Positions 17,422 through 26,655 of a stretch of DNA of 64,000 nucleotides are shown piece by piece. The translations under genes were made by a program, and so were the position numbers. The stretch is from Candidatus Scybalomonas excrementigallinarum. GTDB lineage: Bacteria; Bacillota; Clostridia; Lachnospirales; Lachnospiraceae. Every line of letters begins with the position of its first letter. Position 1 is the first letter of the stretch. The stretch is from contig DVIZ01000041.1 of the NCBI GenBank assembly GCA_018710905.1, positions 1 through 64,000 of the forward strand, given 5' to 3'. Below the pieces are notes generated by a model that saw only the letters and a list, made by a program, of their open reading frames with translations, ran no database searches and was not told the DNA's origin.

Positions 17422-19704
17422 ATGTTAAAACCAGGAGACATCATAGGGAATCGCTATGAGATTTTGCAGCTACTTGGTTCAGGAGGAATGGCTTATGTGT
17501 ATAAAGCGAAATGTCATAAACTGAATCGTTTTGTAGCAATAAAAGTTTTAAAACCAGAATATAGCAATGATGCAGTATTTTTACAAAAATTCCAAGTGGA
17601 AGCCCAAGCAGCTGCGGCTTTGACTCATCAAAATATTGTGAGCGTATATGATGTTGGAGAAAGTGATGGACTTTTTTATATTGTAATGGAGTTTGTAGAT
17701 GGTATCACTTTAAAACAACATATTATGGAGAATGGAAGACTTTTTCCAAAAGAGGCAGTCGAGATTGCAAATCAAATTGCATTTGGAATCCAAGCGGCAC
17801 ATGGACGTCATACTATCCATCGTGATATCAAGCCTCAAAATATTTTAGTTGGAAGAAATGGAATTGTAAAAGTAACCGATTTTGGAATTGCAAGAGCAGC
17901 GTCTGCCAATACGATTACATCAACTGATGTAGTAGGTTCTGTTCACTACATTTCTCCTGAACAGGCAAGAGGTGGCTATTCCGATGAGAGAAGCGATATT
18001 TATTCTCTTGGAGTCACTATGTATGAAATGGTGACAGGAAGAGTTCCTTTTGATGGAGATAATAATGTGACAATTGCCCTCGCCCATATTCAAAAGGAAG
18101 CGATGCCTGTTACAAGTTATTATGAGGATATTCCAAAGAGTTTAGAAAAAATAATCGCAAAGGCCATGCAGAAAAAGCCAGAACGTCGCTATCAGACCAT
18201 TCAAGAATTGATTCTTGACTTAAAGAGAGTGTTTACAGAGCCAAATGGTGATTATGTACAAATGACGCCTGTATTCAATGATTCTCCAACAATTATGATG
18301 TCGGAAGAAGAGCGAAATAAAATTAAAGCTGGCGTGCAAAAAGAGGATCAACTAAAGGTTTTCCCAGTGGATCCACAGGTGGAACAAAAGGAAGCAGTTC
18401 CTGATAAAAAAGAAGAATCTTCCAAAAGAGAGAACCAAAAGATGGCTCAGAATATCGAAGAGGAAGAGCCATATGAAGAAGACGACTACGAAGAGGAATA
18501 TGAAGAGGAACAAGGGAAAAGATTTTTAGGAAGAAAGTTTTCAAAAAGAAGAGATTATGAGGAAGAAGAGGATGAGGAGACAGAATTAGAAGGTGCCGAT
18601 GAAGAAAGTGGCATGGATCCAAAACTTGAAAAGCTTGTATTTGTTCTTGGAATTGCGGCGGCTGTGTTAGTTGCTTTATTTGTTATTTTTATGATAGGAA
18701 AAGCATTAAACTTATTTGGCAGTGATGGAGGCAAACAGCCATCTATCACAACAGAATCCACCATTTCTTCAGAAACTACAACAGAAGATGAAGTCGTATC
18801 CATGATTAAAATCGTTGGTATGGATGCAAAAGAAGCACAGAGTCGATTAGAAGATTTAGGACTTTCTTTTGGAAAACTAGAGTATGAAAAATCAGAGGAA
18901 TATGAGAAAGATCAGATTATAAAACAGAGTGTAGCAGAAGGGGAAGAAGTAGCTGTTGGAACACAGATTGATATTGTAATTAGCGAAGGTGCAGAAGCTA
19001 CAACGGAAGCTACCACAGAGGCTACAACCGAAGAGGATTTAACCGAAGTGCCAGACTTTTATGGGGATACAAAAAATGATGCTGAGTATGAGGCAAAACA
19101 ATATGGCATAAAAGTAGTCTTTAAGTCTGCCTATAGCAATGAACAGGATAAAGGTTGTGTCTTTGAACAGAGTATTCCTGCCAATACAGAAGTGAAAAAG
19201 GGAACCGTTGTAACGGTAACACTAAGCCTTGGAGCGGAAGAGACGAAGCCAAAAGTTCCAGATTTTACTGGTGGTTCCGTGTCCAATGCCCAAAGTCTTG
19301 CTAACAGTTTAGGATTAGTTTTAAATGTAAAAGAGCAATATAATAGTGAGGTTTCTGAGGGAACGGTATACGATCAAGGAACTCCAGAAGGAACAGAGGT
19401 AGAAAAAGGAACGATTATTACGATTTATGTTAGTAAAGGTTCTGAACCAGTGACCGTATATCAAGGCTCTATCACTCTTTCAGAAGGAGCAAATCCATTT
19501 ACCGAAGGAGAAAATGAAAGTGGTTATGTAAAGGTAATCGCCGATCAGGATGGAGAAGAAAAAGTGATTTTTGAAGGAACTTTAACGTATAAAGATTTTC
19601 CAAAGACAATTACATTTACAAGTTACAGCAATAAGTCTGCGCACATTTATATGATTGTAGACGGAGAACAGGTTCCAGGTGACTGGGTTGTGGCCATGGA
19701 ATAG
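17422..19704 (+). CDS. prkC: PASTA-domain serine/threonine protein kinase
   Basis: A 760-residue membrane kinase that senses muropeptides or lipid II. The kinase domain (about 10-275) has GSGGMAYVYKA, VAIKVLK with the catalytic Lys, HRDIKPQN and VTDFGIA. An acidic, low-complexity linker (about 310-395, rich in EEEDYEE) precedes one membrane helix at about 404-428. Outside are three PASTA repeats (about 455-525, 535-605, 607-672) and a roughly 85-residue tail of unknown fold. Thr-rich TTEATTEATTE spacers separate repeats 1 and 2. It lies between prpC and rsgA. Confidence 0.93.
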   Translation: MLKPGDIIGNRYEILQLLGSGGMAYVYKAKCHKLNRFVAIKVLKPEYSNDAVFLQKFQVEAQAAAALTHQNIVSVYDVGESDGLFYIVMEFVDGITLKQHIMENGRLFPKEAVEIANQIAFGIQAAHGRHTIHRDIKPQNILVGRNGIVKVTDFGIARAASANTITSTDVVGSVHYISPEQARGGYSDERSDIYSLGVTMYEMVTGRVPFDGDNNVTIALAHIQKEAMPVTSYYEDIPKSLEKIIAKAMQKKPERRYQTIQELILDLKRVFTEPNGDYVQMTPVFNDSPTIMMSEEERNKIKAGVQKEDQLKVFPVDPQVEQKEAVPDKKEESSKRENQKMAQNIEEEEPYEEDDYEEEYEEEQGKRFLGRKFSKRRDYEEEEDEETELEGADEESGMDPKLEKLVFVLGIAAAVLVALFVIFMIGKALNLFGSDGGKQPSITTESTISSETTTEDEVVSMIKIVGMDAKEAQSRLEDLGLSFGKLEYEKSEEYEKDQIIKQSVAEGEEVAVGTQIDIVISEGAEATTEATTEATTEEDLTEVPDFYGDTKNDAEYEAKQYGIKVVFKSAYSNEQDKGCVFEQSIPANTEVKKGTVVTVTLSLGAEETKPKVPDFTGGSVSNAQSLANSLGLVLNVKEQYNSEVSEGTVYDQGTPEGTEVEKGTIITIYVSKGSEPVTVYQGSITLSEGANPFTEGENESGYVKVIADQDGEEKVIFEGTLTYKDFPKTITFTSYSNKSAHIYMIVDGEQVPGDWVVAME

Positions 19705-19713
19705 GAGTGTTGA

Positions 19714-20592
19714 ATGAAAGGAAAAATTGTTAAAGGAATTGCTGGATTTTATTATGTACACGTTGTAGATTATGGGCTTTATGAATGTAAAGCAAAAGGA
19801 ATTTTTCGAAAGAGGAAAATAAAGCCTTTAATTGGAGATAATGTTCAAATTGATGTTATCGATGAAAAAGAGAAGACAGGAAATATCGTTGAAATTTTAC
19901 CAAGAGAAAATGAATTAATTCGACCAGCAGTGTCAAATATTGATCAAGCCATGGTGATTTTTGCAGCCGCTGAGCCAAATCCAAACTTTAATTTATTGGA
20001 TCGATTCCTCCTGCTTATGGGTAAGCAGGAGGTACCTGTTATTATTTGTTTTAATAAAAGGGATATTGTAAAACAAAAAGAATTGGATCTTTTATACCAT
20101 ACGTATGAAAAATGTGGCTATGAAATTCTCTTTACAAGCACTTATACCGAAGAGGGAATCGAACGAGTAAAAGAACAGTTAAAAGGAAAAACAACGGTTT
20201 TAGCAGGTCCTTCTGGCGTTGGAAAGTCATCGATGATGAATTTATTACAGCCAAAGGCCAATATGGAAACAGGCGAAGTAAGTGAAAAAATTAAACGTGG
20301 ACGCCATACAACGAGACATTCTGAGATCATTCATATTGAAGGCAATACGTATGTAATGGATACCCCAGGATTTAGTTCTATCTGGATCGATCAGTTTGAG
20401 AAAGAAGAGCTAAAGGATTATTTTACAGAGTTTTTAGAATTTGAGCCAGAATGTAAATTCAAAGGTTGTGTTCATATTAATGAACCAATCTGTGGTGTCA
20501 AACAAGCCCTTGAAGAAGGAAAAATTAGTAAAATTCGCTATGAAAATTATGTGAATTTATATGAAGAACTAAAGGAAAAGAGGAAATATTAA
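19714..20592 (+). CDS. rsgA: ribosome small subunit-dependent GTPase A
   Basis: A 292-residue circularly permuted GTPase that acts in late 30S assembly. An N-terminal OB domain is followed by G4 FNKRD, then G1 GPSGVGKSSMMN and G3 DTPGFSS, the permuted order that defines the family. The C-terminal zinc finger has CKFKGCVHINEPICGV. Its stop is directly next to the rpe start, with no gap, so the two are translationally linked. Confidence 0.95.
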   Translation: MKGKIVKGIAGFYYVHVVDYGLYECKAKGIFRKRKIKPLIGDNVQIDVIDEKEKTGNIVEILPRENELIRPAVSNIDQAMVIFAAAEPNPNFNLLDRFLLLMGKQEVPVIICFNKRDIVKQKELDLLYHTYEKCGYEILFTSTYTEEGIERVKEQLKGKTTVLAGPSGVGKSSMMNLLQPKANMETGEVSEKIKRGRHTTRHSEIIHIEGNTYVMDTPGFSSIWIDQFEKEELKDYFTEFLEFEPECKFKGCVHINEPICGVKQALEEGKISKIRYENYVNLYEELKEKRKY

Positions 20593-21261
20593 ATGTATAA
20601 ATTAGCACCATCAATTTTATCCGCAGATTTTGGACATCTTGCAAGAGATATTGAAACAATTGAAAAAGCAGGAGCCGACTGGGTTCATATTGATATGATG
20701 GATGGGATGTTCGTTCCGAATATTTCATTTGGGTTTCCAGTGATGCAATCCGTTCGTTCGGTAACGGATATGACATTTGATGCCCATCTTATGATAGAAG
20801 AGCCATCACGTTATATTGACGAGTGTAAAAAAGCAGGAGCCGATTTAATCTGTGTTCATGCGGAGGCTTGTAAACATTTAAACCGTACGGTTATGCAAAT
20901 TAAAGAGAGCGGATTAAAAGTTGGTGTAGCATTAAATCCAGCCACATCCTTATCTGTGCTTGATTATGTATTAGAATATGTCGATATGGTTTTAATTATG
21001 ACAGTGAATCCAGGATTTGGTGGACAAAGTTTTATCGAAAACTGTGTCGAAAAAATTAAAACTCTTCGAGCAATGGCTAATGAAAGAGGACTGACATCTC
21101 TTGATATTGAAGTTGATGGCGGAGTGACACCACAAAATGTAGGAATGTTAATTGAGGCGGGAGCAAATGTTTTTGTAGCAGGTTCTGCTGTTTTTAAAGG
21201 AGATGTTGCAAAAAATATTGCAGACTTTAAAGAGGTATTTGCCCGTTATGAGGAAAAATAG
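20593..21261 (+). CDS. rpe: ribulose-phosphate 3-epimerase
   Basis: A 222-residue TIM-barrel enzyme of the pentose phosphate pathway that interconverts ribulose-5-P and xylulose-5-P. APSILSADFG, HIDMMDGMFVPNISFG (metal His and Asp), VNPGFGGQ and EVDGGV match the family along the whole chain. ATG comes immediately after the rsgA stop; thiN begins 3 bp after its own stop. Confidence 0.96.
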   Translation: MYKLAPSILSADFGHLARDIETIEKAGADWVHIDMMDGMFVPNISFGFPVMQSVRSVTDMTFDAHLMIEEPSRYIDECKKAGADLICVHAEACKHLNRTVMQIKESGLKVGVALNPATSLSVLDYVLEYVDMVLIMTVNPGFGGQSFIENCVEKIKTLRAMANERGLTSLDIEVDGGVTPQNVGMLIEAGANVFVAGSAVFKGDVAKNIADFKEVFARYEEK

Positions 21262-21264
21262 AAA

Positions 21265-21909
21265 ATGAAGGTGTTGATTATTACAGGGGGAAAGATAAAC
21301 AGTAATCTGTTAAAAGAGTACTTAAAGAGTCATTCTTATGATTATATCATCGCAGCAGATGGAGGAGGTGCTTATGCCAAAGAAGCTGGTATCATACCAG
21401 ATCTTTTATTAGGAGACTTTGATACACTAGACAAACAAATATTAAAAGAGTATCAAGAAATGGGGGTGGAGTTTATGACGTTTCCACCAGAAAAGGACTA
21501 TACGGATACTCATTTAGCTCTGATAACAGCTCTTGCAAAGAACCCCGAACAAATTACAATTTTTGGAGCAACAGGAACAAGGCTTGATCACACACTGGCC
21601 AATATCGGTCTTTTAACATTAGCAGTTCATGCCGATGTAAAAGCAGAGATCATCGATGAAAATAATCGAATTCAAATGATGAAAGACCATTTAACAATAA
21701 AAAAAGAGGAAGCGTGGGGAAAGTATATTTCCCTACTCCCTTATACAGAGAAAGTGGCGGGAATTGATTTAGAAGGATTCTTATATCCGCTCCATAAAGC
21801 CGAATTAACCATTGGAATTAGTCGGGGGATTAGCAACGAATTAGTAAAAGAACAGGGAACGATTTCAATTGAAAGTGGACTTCTGCTTGTGATTGAATCC
21901 CGAGATTAA
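21265..21909 (+). CDS. thiN: thiamine pyrophosphokinase
   Basis: A 214-residue enzyme that makes thiamine diphosphate from thiamine. The catalytic N-terminal half has AADGGGAYAKEAG, PDLLLGDFDTLD and PPEKDYTDTHLAL; ATGTRLDHTLANI completes the active site. The C-terminal half is the thiamine-binding beta domain with GISRGISNEL. It is the end of the rsgA-rpe-thiN module, with the LCP gene 12 bp downstream. Confidence 0.94.
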   Translation: MKVLIITGGKINSNLLKEYLKSHSYDYIIAADGGGAYAKEAGIIPDLLLGDFDTLDKQILKEYQEMGVEFMTFPPEKDYTDTHLALITALAKNPEQITIFGATGTRLDHTLANIGLLTLAVHADVKAEIIDENNRIQMMKDHLTIKKEEAWGKYISLLPYTEKVAGIDLEGFLYPLHKAELTIGISRGISNELVKEQGTISIESGLLLVIESRD

Positions 21910-21921
21910 GTGAGGAAGATT

Positions 21922-23154
21922 ATGGCAAAGGAAGAAAAAAAGAAGAAGAAAAGTAAGATCAAACCAATTGGAATAACTTTTTTAGTATTTCTTTCAATCG
22001 TGGTTGGAGGTGCTTTTGGTTATTTTAATTACCTCGTATCTCTCACAAAAAGTGGTACAAATGAAGAATTTAATCAAAAAAACATTATTCAGAATAAAGA
22101 AGTAAAAAATAAAGATGAATATTGGACGTTTGCGATTTTTGGAGTCGATGCAAGAAATTCAAGTTTAGGTAAGGGAAATCGTTCCGATTCCGTTATTGTT
22201 GCTTCTTTAAATTTAGGAACAAATGAAGTGAAATTAACATCTATGTATCGCGATACACTTGTAGATATTCCAGGGTATGGGTATGATAAATTGACACATG
22301 CTTATGCTTTTGGAGGGCCAGAACTTGCAATTAGTACATTAAATCATAATTTTGATTTGGATATTAAAGATTATGTTACAGTAAACTTTGCAGTAGCAGA
22401 AGATATTATCGATCTCTTAGGAGGAGTTGAAATTAATGTACAAGAAAATGAAGTAAAATGGCTCAATGGATATGTACATTCTCTCGCAGGAGAAGGTGCT
22501 GATACAAAGGTAAAATATATTGACGGAGCTGGTTTACAAACACTTTCTGGAAGTCAGGCAGTTGCTTATGCAAGAATCCGTTACACAGGTGGTGGAGATT
22601 ATAAAAGAGCAAAACGTCAAAGAACGGTGTTAAACGCTGCGCTAGAAAAAGCAAAGACTTGTGGAATTGGCACATTAAATGATGTGATTCAAACAATGTT
22701 TTCTCAAATTAGCACCAATTTAACAGTGACGGACATTTTAAAGTTAGCAGCCAATATTAATGCATATGAAATTAAGGATAGCCAAGGTTTTCCATATCAT
22801 ATTAAAGAGGCAAAAGCAACTACTTATGCTTATCCAGATCGAAAAGTAGCAGTGGATATTCCAACCATGCTTTCCGAGGACTTAAAAACATTGCATTATC
22901 AGCTTTATAACGAAGGACAACCAAGTACCGTAGAAGCACCAAGTGATTCTCATTTAGATGAGGAGAATGGGGTTGCCAATGAAAATAATGGATATGGTGC
23001 TGGAAGTGGTACAGCAGATAGTGTAGATAGCAATTCAGAAGAAAATGAAAGTGATGTAACAGAGGTCAAAGAAGAGAATAAAAAAGACTATTCCCCTTCC
23101 CAGACAGTACAAGAAATTAGTGACTATTTAACAAATATTGCATCACAATATTAG
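21922..23154 (+). CDS. LytR-CpsA-Psr family cell-wall ligase
   Basis: A 410-residue membrane-anchored protein. A Lys-rich cytosolic start is followed by one membrane helix (about residues 15-37) and the extracellular LCP domain with VDAR, MYRDTLVDIPGYGYDKLTHA and YARIRYTGGGDYKRAKRQR, the Asp and Arg residues that hold the pyrophosphate. LCP enzymes attach teichoic acids or polysaccharides to peptidoglycan. The last 70 residues are Asn/Ser/Glu-rich and probably unstructured. Start placed at ATG 21922 with GAGGAAG before it, not the GTG at 21910. A strong terminator follows, closing the long operon. Confidence 0.92.
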   Translation: MAKEEKKKKKSKIKPIGITFLVFLSIVVGGAFGYFNYLVSLTKSGTNEEFNQKNIIQNKEVKNKDEYWTFAIFGVDARNSSLGKGNRSDSVIVASLNLGTNEVKLTSMYRDTLVDIPGYGYDKLTHAYAFGGPELAISTLNHNFDLDIKDYVTVNFAVAEDIIDLLGGVEINVQENEVKWLNGYVHSLAGEGADTKVKYIDGAGLQTLSGSQAVAYARIRYTGGGDYKRAKRQRTVLNAALEKAKTCGIGTLNDVIQTMFSQISTNLTVTDILKLAANINAYEIKDSQGFPYHIKEAKATTYAYPDRKVAVDIPTMLSEDLKTLHYQLYNEGQPSTVEAPSDSHLDEENGVANENNGYGAGSGTADSVDSNSEENESDVTEVKEENKKDYSPSQTVQEISDYLTNIASQY

Positions 23155-23176
23155 AAAAATAAAATTTTTGATAACT

Positions 23177-23220
23177 AAAAAACCTCAACACAGTTTCGGA
23201 ACTTGTGTTGAGGTTTTTTA
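23177..23220 (+). terminator. strong Rho-independent terminator after the LCP gene
   Basis: A stem of about 17 bp built on AAAAACCTCAACACA paired with TGTGTTGAGGTTTTT around a GTTTCGGAAC tip, followed by T6. A minus-strand reading is also terminator-like. Confidence 0.92.
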
Positions 23221-23247
23221 CCGTATACGCAAATGTACGAAAGGGTG

Positions 23248-23512
23248 TTGAGTAGCATTTGCGATAACGTATAAAACATACTGATAAAAACAAAAAATAT
23301 AATTTCAATATAACAAGTATGTTGAAACCGATACGGAAGTAGTAAAGAAAGGAAATATACTCTTTCCGCACGGATTAAGAAATCCAAAAGGGAATTTCTT
23401 AATTAAAAAATAAAATTTAGAAATAATCATAAGGGTTTAATTTTCTAAATAGAAAAGAATGACATAACAAGTATATATAAGGTTTGGAGAAAGGGTTATG
23501 TCATTTTTTTTA
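23248..23512 (+). ncRNA. candidate small noncoding RNA, plus strand
   Basis: TTGAGT (23248-23253) and TATAAA (23270-23275) are 16 bp apart and would start a transcript near 23282. It would end at a hairpin ATGACATAAC/GTTATGTCAT (23459-23504) followed by eight T. The roughly 230-nt span has no credible reading frame with a ribosome site, and contains hairpins TTTCAA/TTGAAA (23303-23327), GGAAA/TTTCC (23351-23367), ATTAAGAAAT/ATTTCTTAAT (23374-23403) and ATTTAGAAA/TTTCTAAAT (23415-23450). I do not recognise an RNA class. Confidence 0.45.
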
Positions 23513-23519
23513 TTTAGTA

Positions 23520-23815
23520 CTACCCAAGAGCAAATAATATGACGAGAAGATTGTTATATTTGCCCCTAGGCCGAAAATGAATTTTATCCTACAAAATCCC
23601 TGATAATACAATCAAGAAAATTATAGGACCAAAACCTTGGAATGGAGGGTTTAAAAATCCATTTTCTAGTTCCTACAATGTCTATTACAATGTCGGGAAA
23701 ACAAAATAAACATTGCAACATTTGTTTCAACGATGAGAAATGCGCCTCCAAATGAATTAACCGATTTGATTAATTGAACTAATTTATATTATACACCTTT
23801 TTTTTATTTAATCAA
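23520..23815 (-). other. structured gene-free stretch with minus-strand promoter
   Basis: On the minus strand TTGATT (23815-23810) and TATAAT (23793-23788) are 16 bp apart and point left into a structured stretch with no open frame of note. Read on that strand, CAATGT can pair with either of two copies of GACATTGTA, CTAG-GAAAATG-ATTTT arms enclose a TCCTA/TAGGA stem, and GCAAATA/TATTTGC closes another hairpin near 23532-23566. This could be a second RNA convergent with the one at 23282-23512. Confidence 0.4.
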
Positions 23816-23905
23816 GGAAAATTACGGGATATAAATAAACCTAAACACAAAAAAAGAGAAAACAAGAACAAATAAATGACAATAGGATAAAACAATACAA
23901 AATAA

Positions 23906-23934
23906 TTGACAGTGAGAAATGCGGATGCTACACT
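23906..23934 (+). promoter_or_regulatory. sigma-A promoter for the transglutaminase-like gene
   Basis: TTGACA and TACACT with a 17-bp spacer, about 50 bp before the ATG at 23985. Confidence 0.75.
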
Positions 23935-23984
23935 TTCCATAGATACGATTGAAACGATTCTAATCAATACAAGGAGAGAAAACT

Positions 23985-26591
23985 ATGTTTACAGAACAAT
24001 TAAGACAATATGCAGCAAAGCAATATAAGAAATCCTTACATCAACTTGGAAAAAAAGGAAAAGAAATTCAAACTTATATAGAATCCCTCCAAGGAGAGGA
24101 AGAACTTCTTATGAAGTTTTTATATGGTACCATGCCGTTTGCAGATGCCAGTGATTACGAACCAGAATTATTTTACGCTTATGTGAAGCACAGTTTGTAT
24201 TTAAAGGAAAAGAGTCCTTACACAAAGCATCTTTCTGAAGAAATGTTTTTAAATTATGTTTTATATTATCGTGTCAATAATGAGGATATTGTAAATTGTC
24301 GTCCATGGCTTTATAAGAAAGTGAAGGAGAGAATCAAAGGATGTTCACAAGAAGATGCTATGAAAGAGTTGAATTATTGGTGTGCAGAAAATGTGACTTA
24401 TGCGGCTTCTGATGAGAGAACATTAAATCCAATGACTGCATACAAAAGTATTACTGCTCGCTGTGGAGAAGAGTCTACGTTCCTTGTATCCGTATTGAGA
24501 AGTGTTGGGATTCCTGCAAGGCAAGTGTATACACCAAGATGGGCCCATTGTGATGATAATCATGCATGGGTAGAAGCATGGGATGGAAAGAAATGGCGAT
24601 TTTTAGGCGCTTGTGAACCAGAGGAAGTGTTGGATAAGGGATGGTTTACTAATGCGTCATCAAGAGCTATGCTGATTCATACGAGGGTTTTTTCCGATTA
24701 TGTTGGGGAAGAAAGTGTGAAAAAAAATGAAATAACGGGAAGAGATGGTGCCGTTATTTTTTATAATGATACTGCTGTCTATGCAAAAACAACGGGATTG
24801 ATCGTTCGTGTGGAGAAAGAAGATGGAACAAAAGCAGTGAATTGCCTAGTGCAATTTGAATTGATGAATATGGCAGAATTTTATCCAATTTCTACAAAGC
24901 ATACTAATGAAGAAGGAGAGGTATCCATAGAACTTGGAAAAGGTACGATACAAATTTTTTGTTCCCTTGATGGACAAATAGGAAGTGCGCTCATAAATAC
25001 GGAAGACACGAAAGAAGTAATAATACGATTAAAAAATGAGAGAGCATTTGTGGAAGAAGAAGCGAAAAAAGAATGGCAGTTTTTTGACTTAATAGCACCT
25101 TCTGATTATCCAATGCATCCAAGCCAATTGACTACGGAACAAAAAGAAAGAGGAAGAGTGAAAAAACAAAAGGCGGATCAAATAAGAAACGAAAAGAAAG
25201 CCAATTTTTATCAGAAGGAAAAAGCAAAAAAATATGAGGGAAAGGAAGCGATAACTACCATTTTAAAAAATGCATATGGAAATTTTGATGAAATCTATGA
25301 TTTTTTAGAGAAGGATTCGAATCCATATCGGTTATTGCTTTTACAGACATTAGAAGTAAAAGATTATAGAGATATAAGAAGTGAAGTTCTAGAAGAACAT
25401 TTACAACAATCTCTTCTTGTAAAAGAAACTGCTTTTGCTTATTTAGAAAAAATGGGAGAGGAACAAGAATTATTATTTGTCCAATATGTAATGAATCCGA
25501 GAGTTCGTCATGAGATGATTCGCTCTTATCGAAAAGAAATTTCTGAGTGGTTTACAAAAGAAGAAAAGCAACGGTTTTTAAAAGAGCCAAGCGAGATTTG
25601 GGACTATGTGAGCCAACATGTTGTGACGACAGAAGAAAGAAATTATGAAACAGTTGTTACCTCACCAGTTGGGGCATTGATGACAGGACAAGGTTCTGAA
25701 CTTTCCAAAAAAACATTATTTGTAGCCATTTGTAGAACATTAGGAATTCCTGCTAGAATCAATCCGATTCATGGTAATATAGAGTATTGGAAAGACAGTG
25801 GATTTATAAAAGCCAATAGTGAGAGCAAGAAGAAAGAAGAAAAGTTAATAGACGTTATCTTTCATTATGAAGGGGAAACCGTACCAGCTTATTTTGTAAA
25901 CTGGACGATTGGCAAATTAGAAAAGAAAAAAGAAGAGTCAGTATTCGAAACGTTGGATTATTCGAAAAATTCTTTTGATGTACATAAAATAAAATTACAA
26001 CTGCCAAAAGGATATTATCGCCTTTATACGACGATGCGTATTCCAAGCGGAAATCAAATGATAGCCGTAAAATATTTTACCATTACAGGGGAAGAGACAG
26101 AAAAAACAAGCTCTTTTCTCATAAGGCAACCAAGAACAGAGGATATGTTAGAAGATCTAAAATTAGATTCCTTTTCATTAAAAAATGGAGCAAACGAAGA
26201 TGTATTATGGGAACAGATTGCAAAAAATAAAGTAACCCTCCTTGGCTTTTTAGAAGTTGGAATGGAGCCAACAGAACATGTTCTCAATGAATTAAAAGAA
26301 AAAGTAGAGGAAATAAAAGAAAAAGACTTTACCATTGTGTTTGTGTTAAAAGACAAAAGGGATATGGAAAACCAAACATTAAAGAGTCTACTAAAAGAAT
26401 TGCCACAAATTCAAATTTATTATGATGATTTTAAAGAGCTTCCAGAAATGATAGCAAGGCGTATGTATACCGATCCAGAAAAATTGCCACTTCTTGTATT
26501 AACAACCGAGAGTTATCAGGGGCGTTATGCTTGTAGCGGCTATAACGTAGGGATAGTAGAGTTGCTTTGCAATATTAAAAATATACTATAG
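23985..26591 (+). CDS. large transglutaminase-like protein with degenerate second domain
   Basis: An 868-residue protein without signal peptide or membrane helix. Residues about 125-235 are a transglutaminase-like fold: ARCGEESTFLVSVLRSVGIP with Cys160, DDNHAWVEAW with His193, then GACEPEEVLDKGWF. This GACEPE variant is known from large bacterial transglutaminase-like proteins. Residues about 265-345 look like a beta-sandwich regulatory domain. At about 562-593 a second transglutaminase-like segment reads GSELSKKTLFVAICRTLGIP, with Ser where Cys is expected. The last 125 residues (VTLLGFLEVGMEPTEHVLNEL onward) resemble a thioredoxin fold without a CxxC. Substrate unknown. It has its own promoter and is followed by a DeoR-type regulator after 64 bp. 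Confidence 0.75.
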   Translation: MFTEQLRQYAAKQYKKSLHQLGKKGKEIQTYIESLQGEEELLMKFLYGTMPFADASDYEPELFYAYVKHSLYLKEKSPYTKHLSEEMFLNYVLYYRVNNEDIVNCRPWLYKKVKERIKGCSQEDAMKELNYWCAENVTYAASDERTLNPMTAYKSITARCGEESTFLVSVLRSVGIPARQVYTPRWAHCDDNHAWVEAWDGKKWRFLGACEPEEVLDKGWFTNASSRAMLIHTRVFSDYVGEESVKKNEITGRDGAVIFYNDTAVYAKTTGLIVRVEKEDGTKAVNCLVQFELMNMAEFYPISTKHTNEEGEVSIELGKGTIQIFCSLDGQIGSALINTEDTKEVIIRLKNERAFVEEEAKKEWQFFDLIAPSDYPMHPSQLTTEQKERGRVKKQKADQIRNEKKANFYQKEKAKKYEGKEAITTILKNAYGNFDEIYDFLEKDSNPYRLLLLQTLEVKDYRDIRSEVLEEHLQQSLLVKETAFAYLEKMGEEQELLFVQYVMNPRVRHEMIRSYRKEISEWFTKEEKQRFLKEPSEIWDYVSQHVVTTEERNYETVVTSPVGALMTGQGSELSKKTLFVAICRTLGIPARINPIHGNIEYWKDSGFIKANSESKKKEEKLIDVIFHYEGETVPAYFVNWTIGKLEKKKEESVFETLDYSKNSFDVHKIKLQLPKGYYRLYTTMRIPSGNQMIAVKYFTITGEETEKTSSFLIRQPRTEDMLEDLKLDSFSLKNGANEDVLWEQIAKNKVTLLGFLEVGMEPTEHVLNELKEKVEEIKEKDFTIVFVLKDKRDMENQTLKSLLKELPQIQIYYDDFKELPEMIARRMYTDPEKLPLLVLTTESYQGRYACSGYNVGIVELLCNIKNIL

Positions 26592-26655
26592 AGTATAGAG
26601 AAACATAAGGAAAAGTCTCGTAACATAAGGAAAAGGAGTTGAAATAGAATCAATT

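Noticed and set aside
23520..23790. 6S RNA, RNase P RNA, SRP RNA or tmRNA in the gene-free region
   Set aside because: None of the conserved cores that I know (for example GAGGAAAGTCC of RNase P or the SRP GGAAG region) is visible and the fold is not one long hairpin; left as unclassified.
23945..23966. Catabolite (cre) operator before the transglutaminase-like gene
   Set aside because: TGAAACGATTCTAA looks cre-like, but the spacing from TG to CG is one base short of the consensus.
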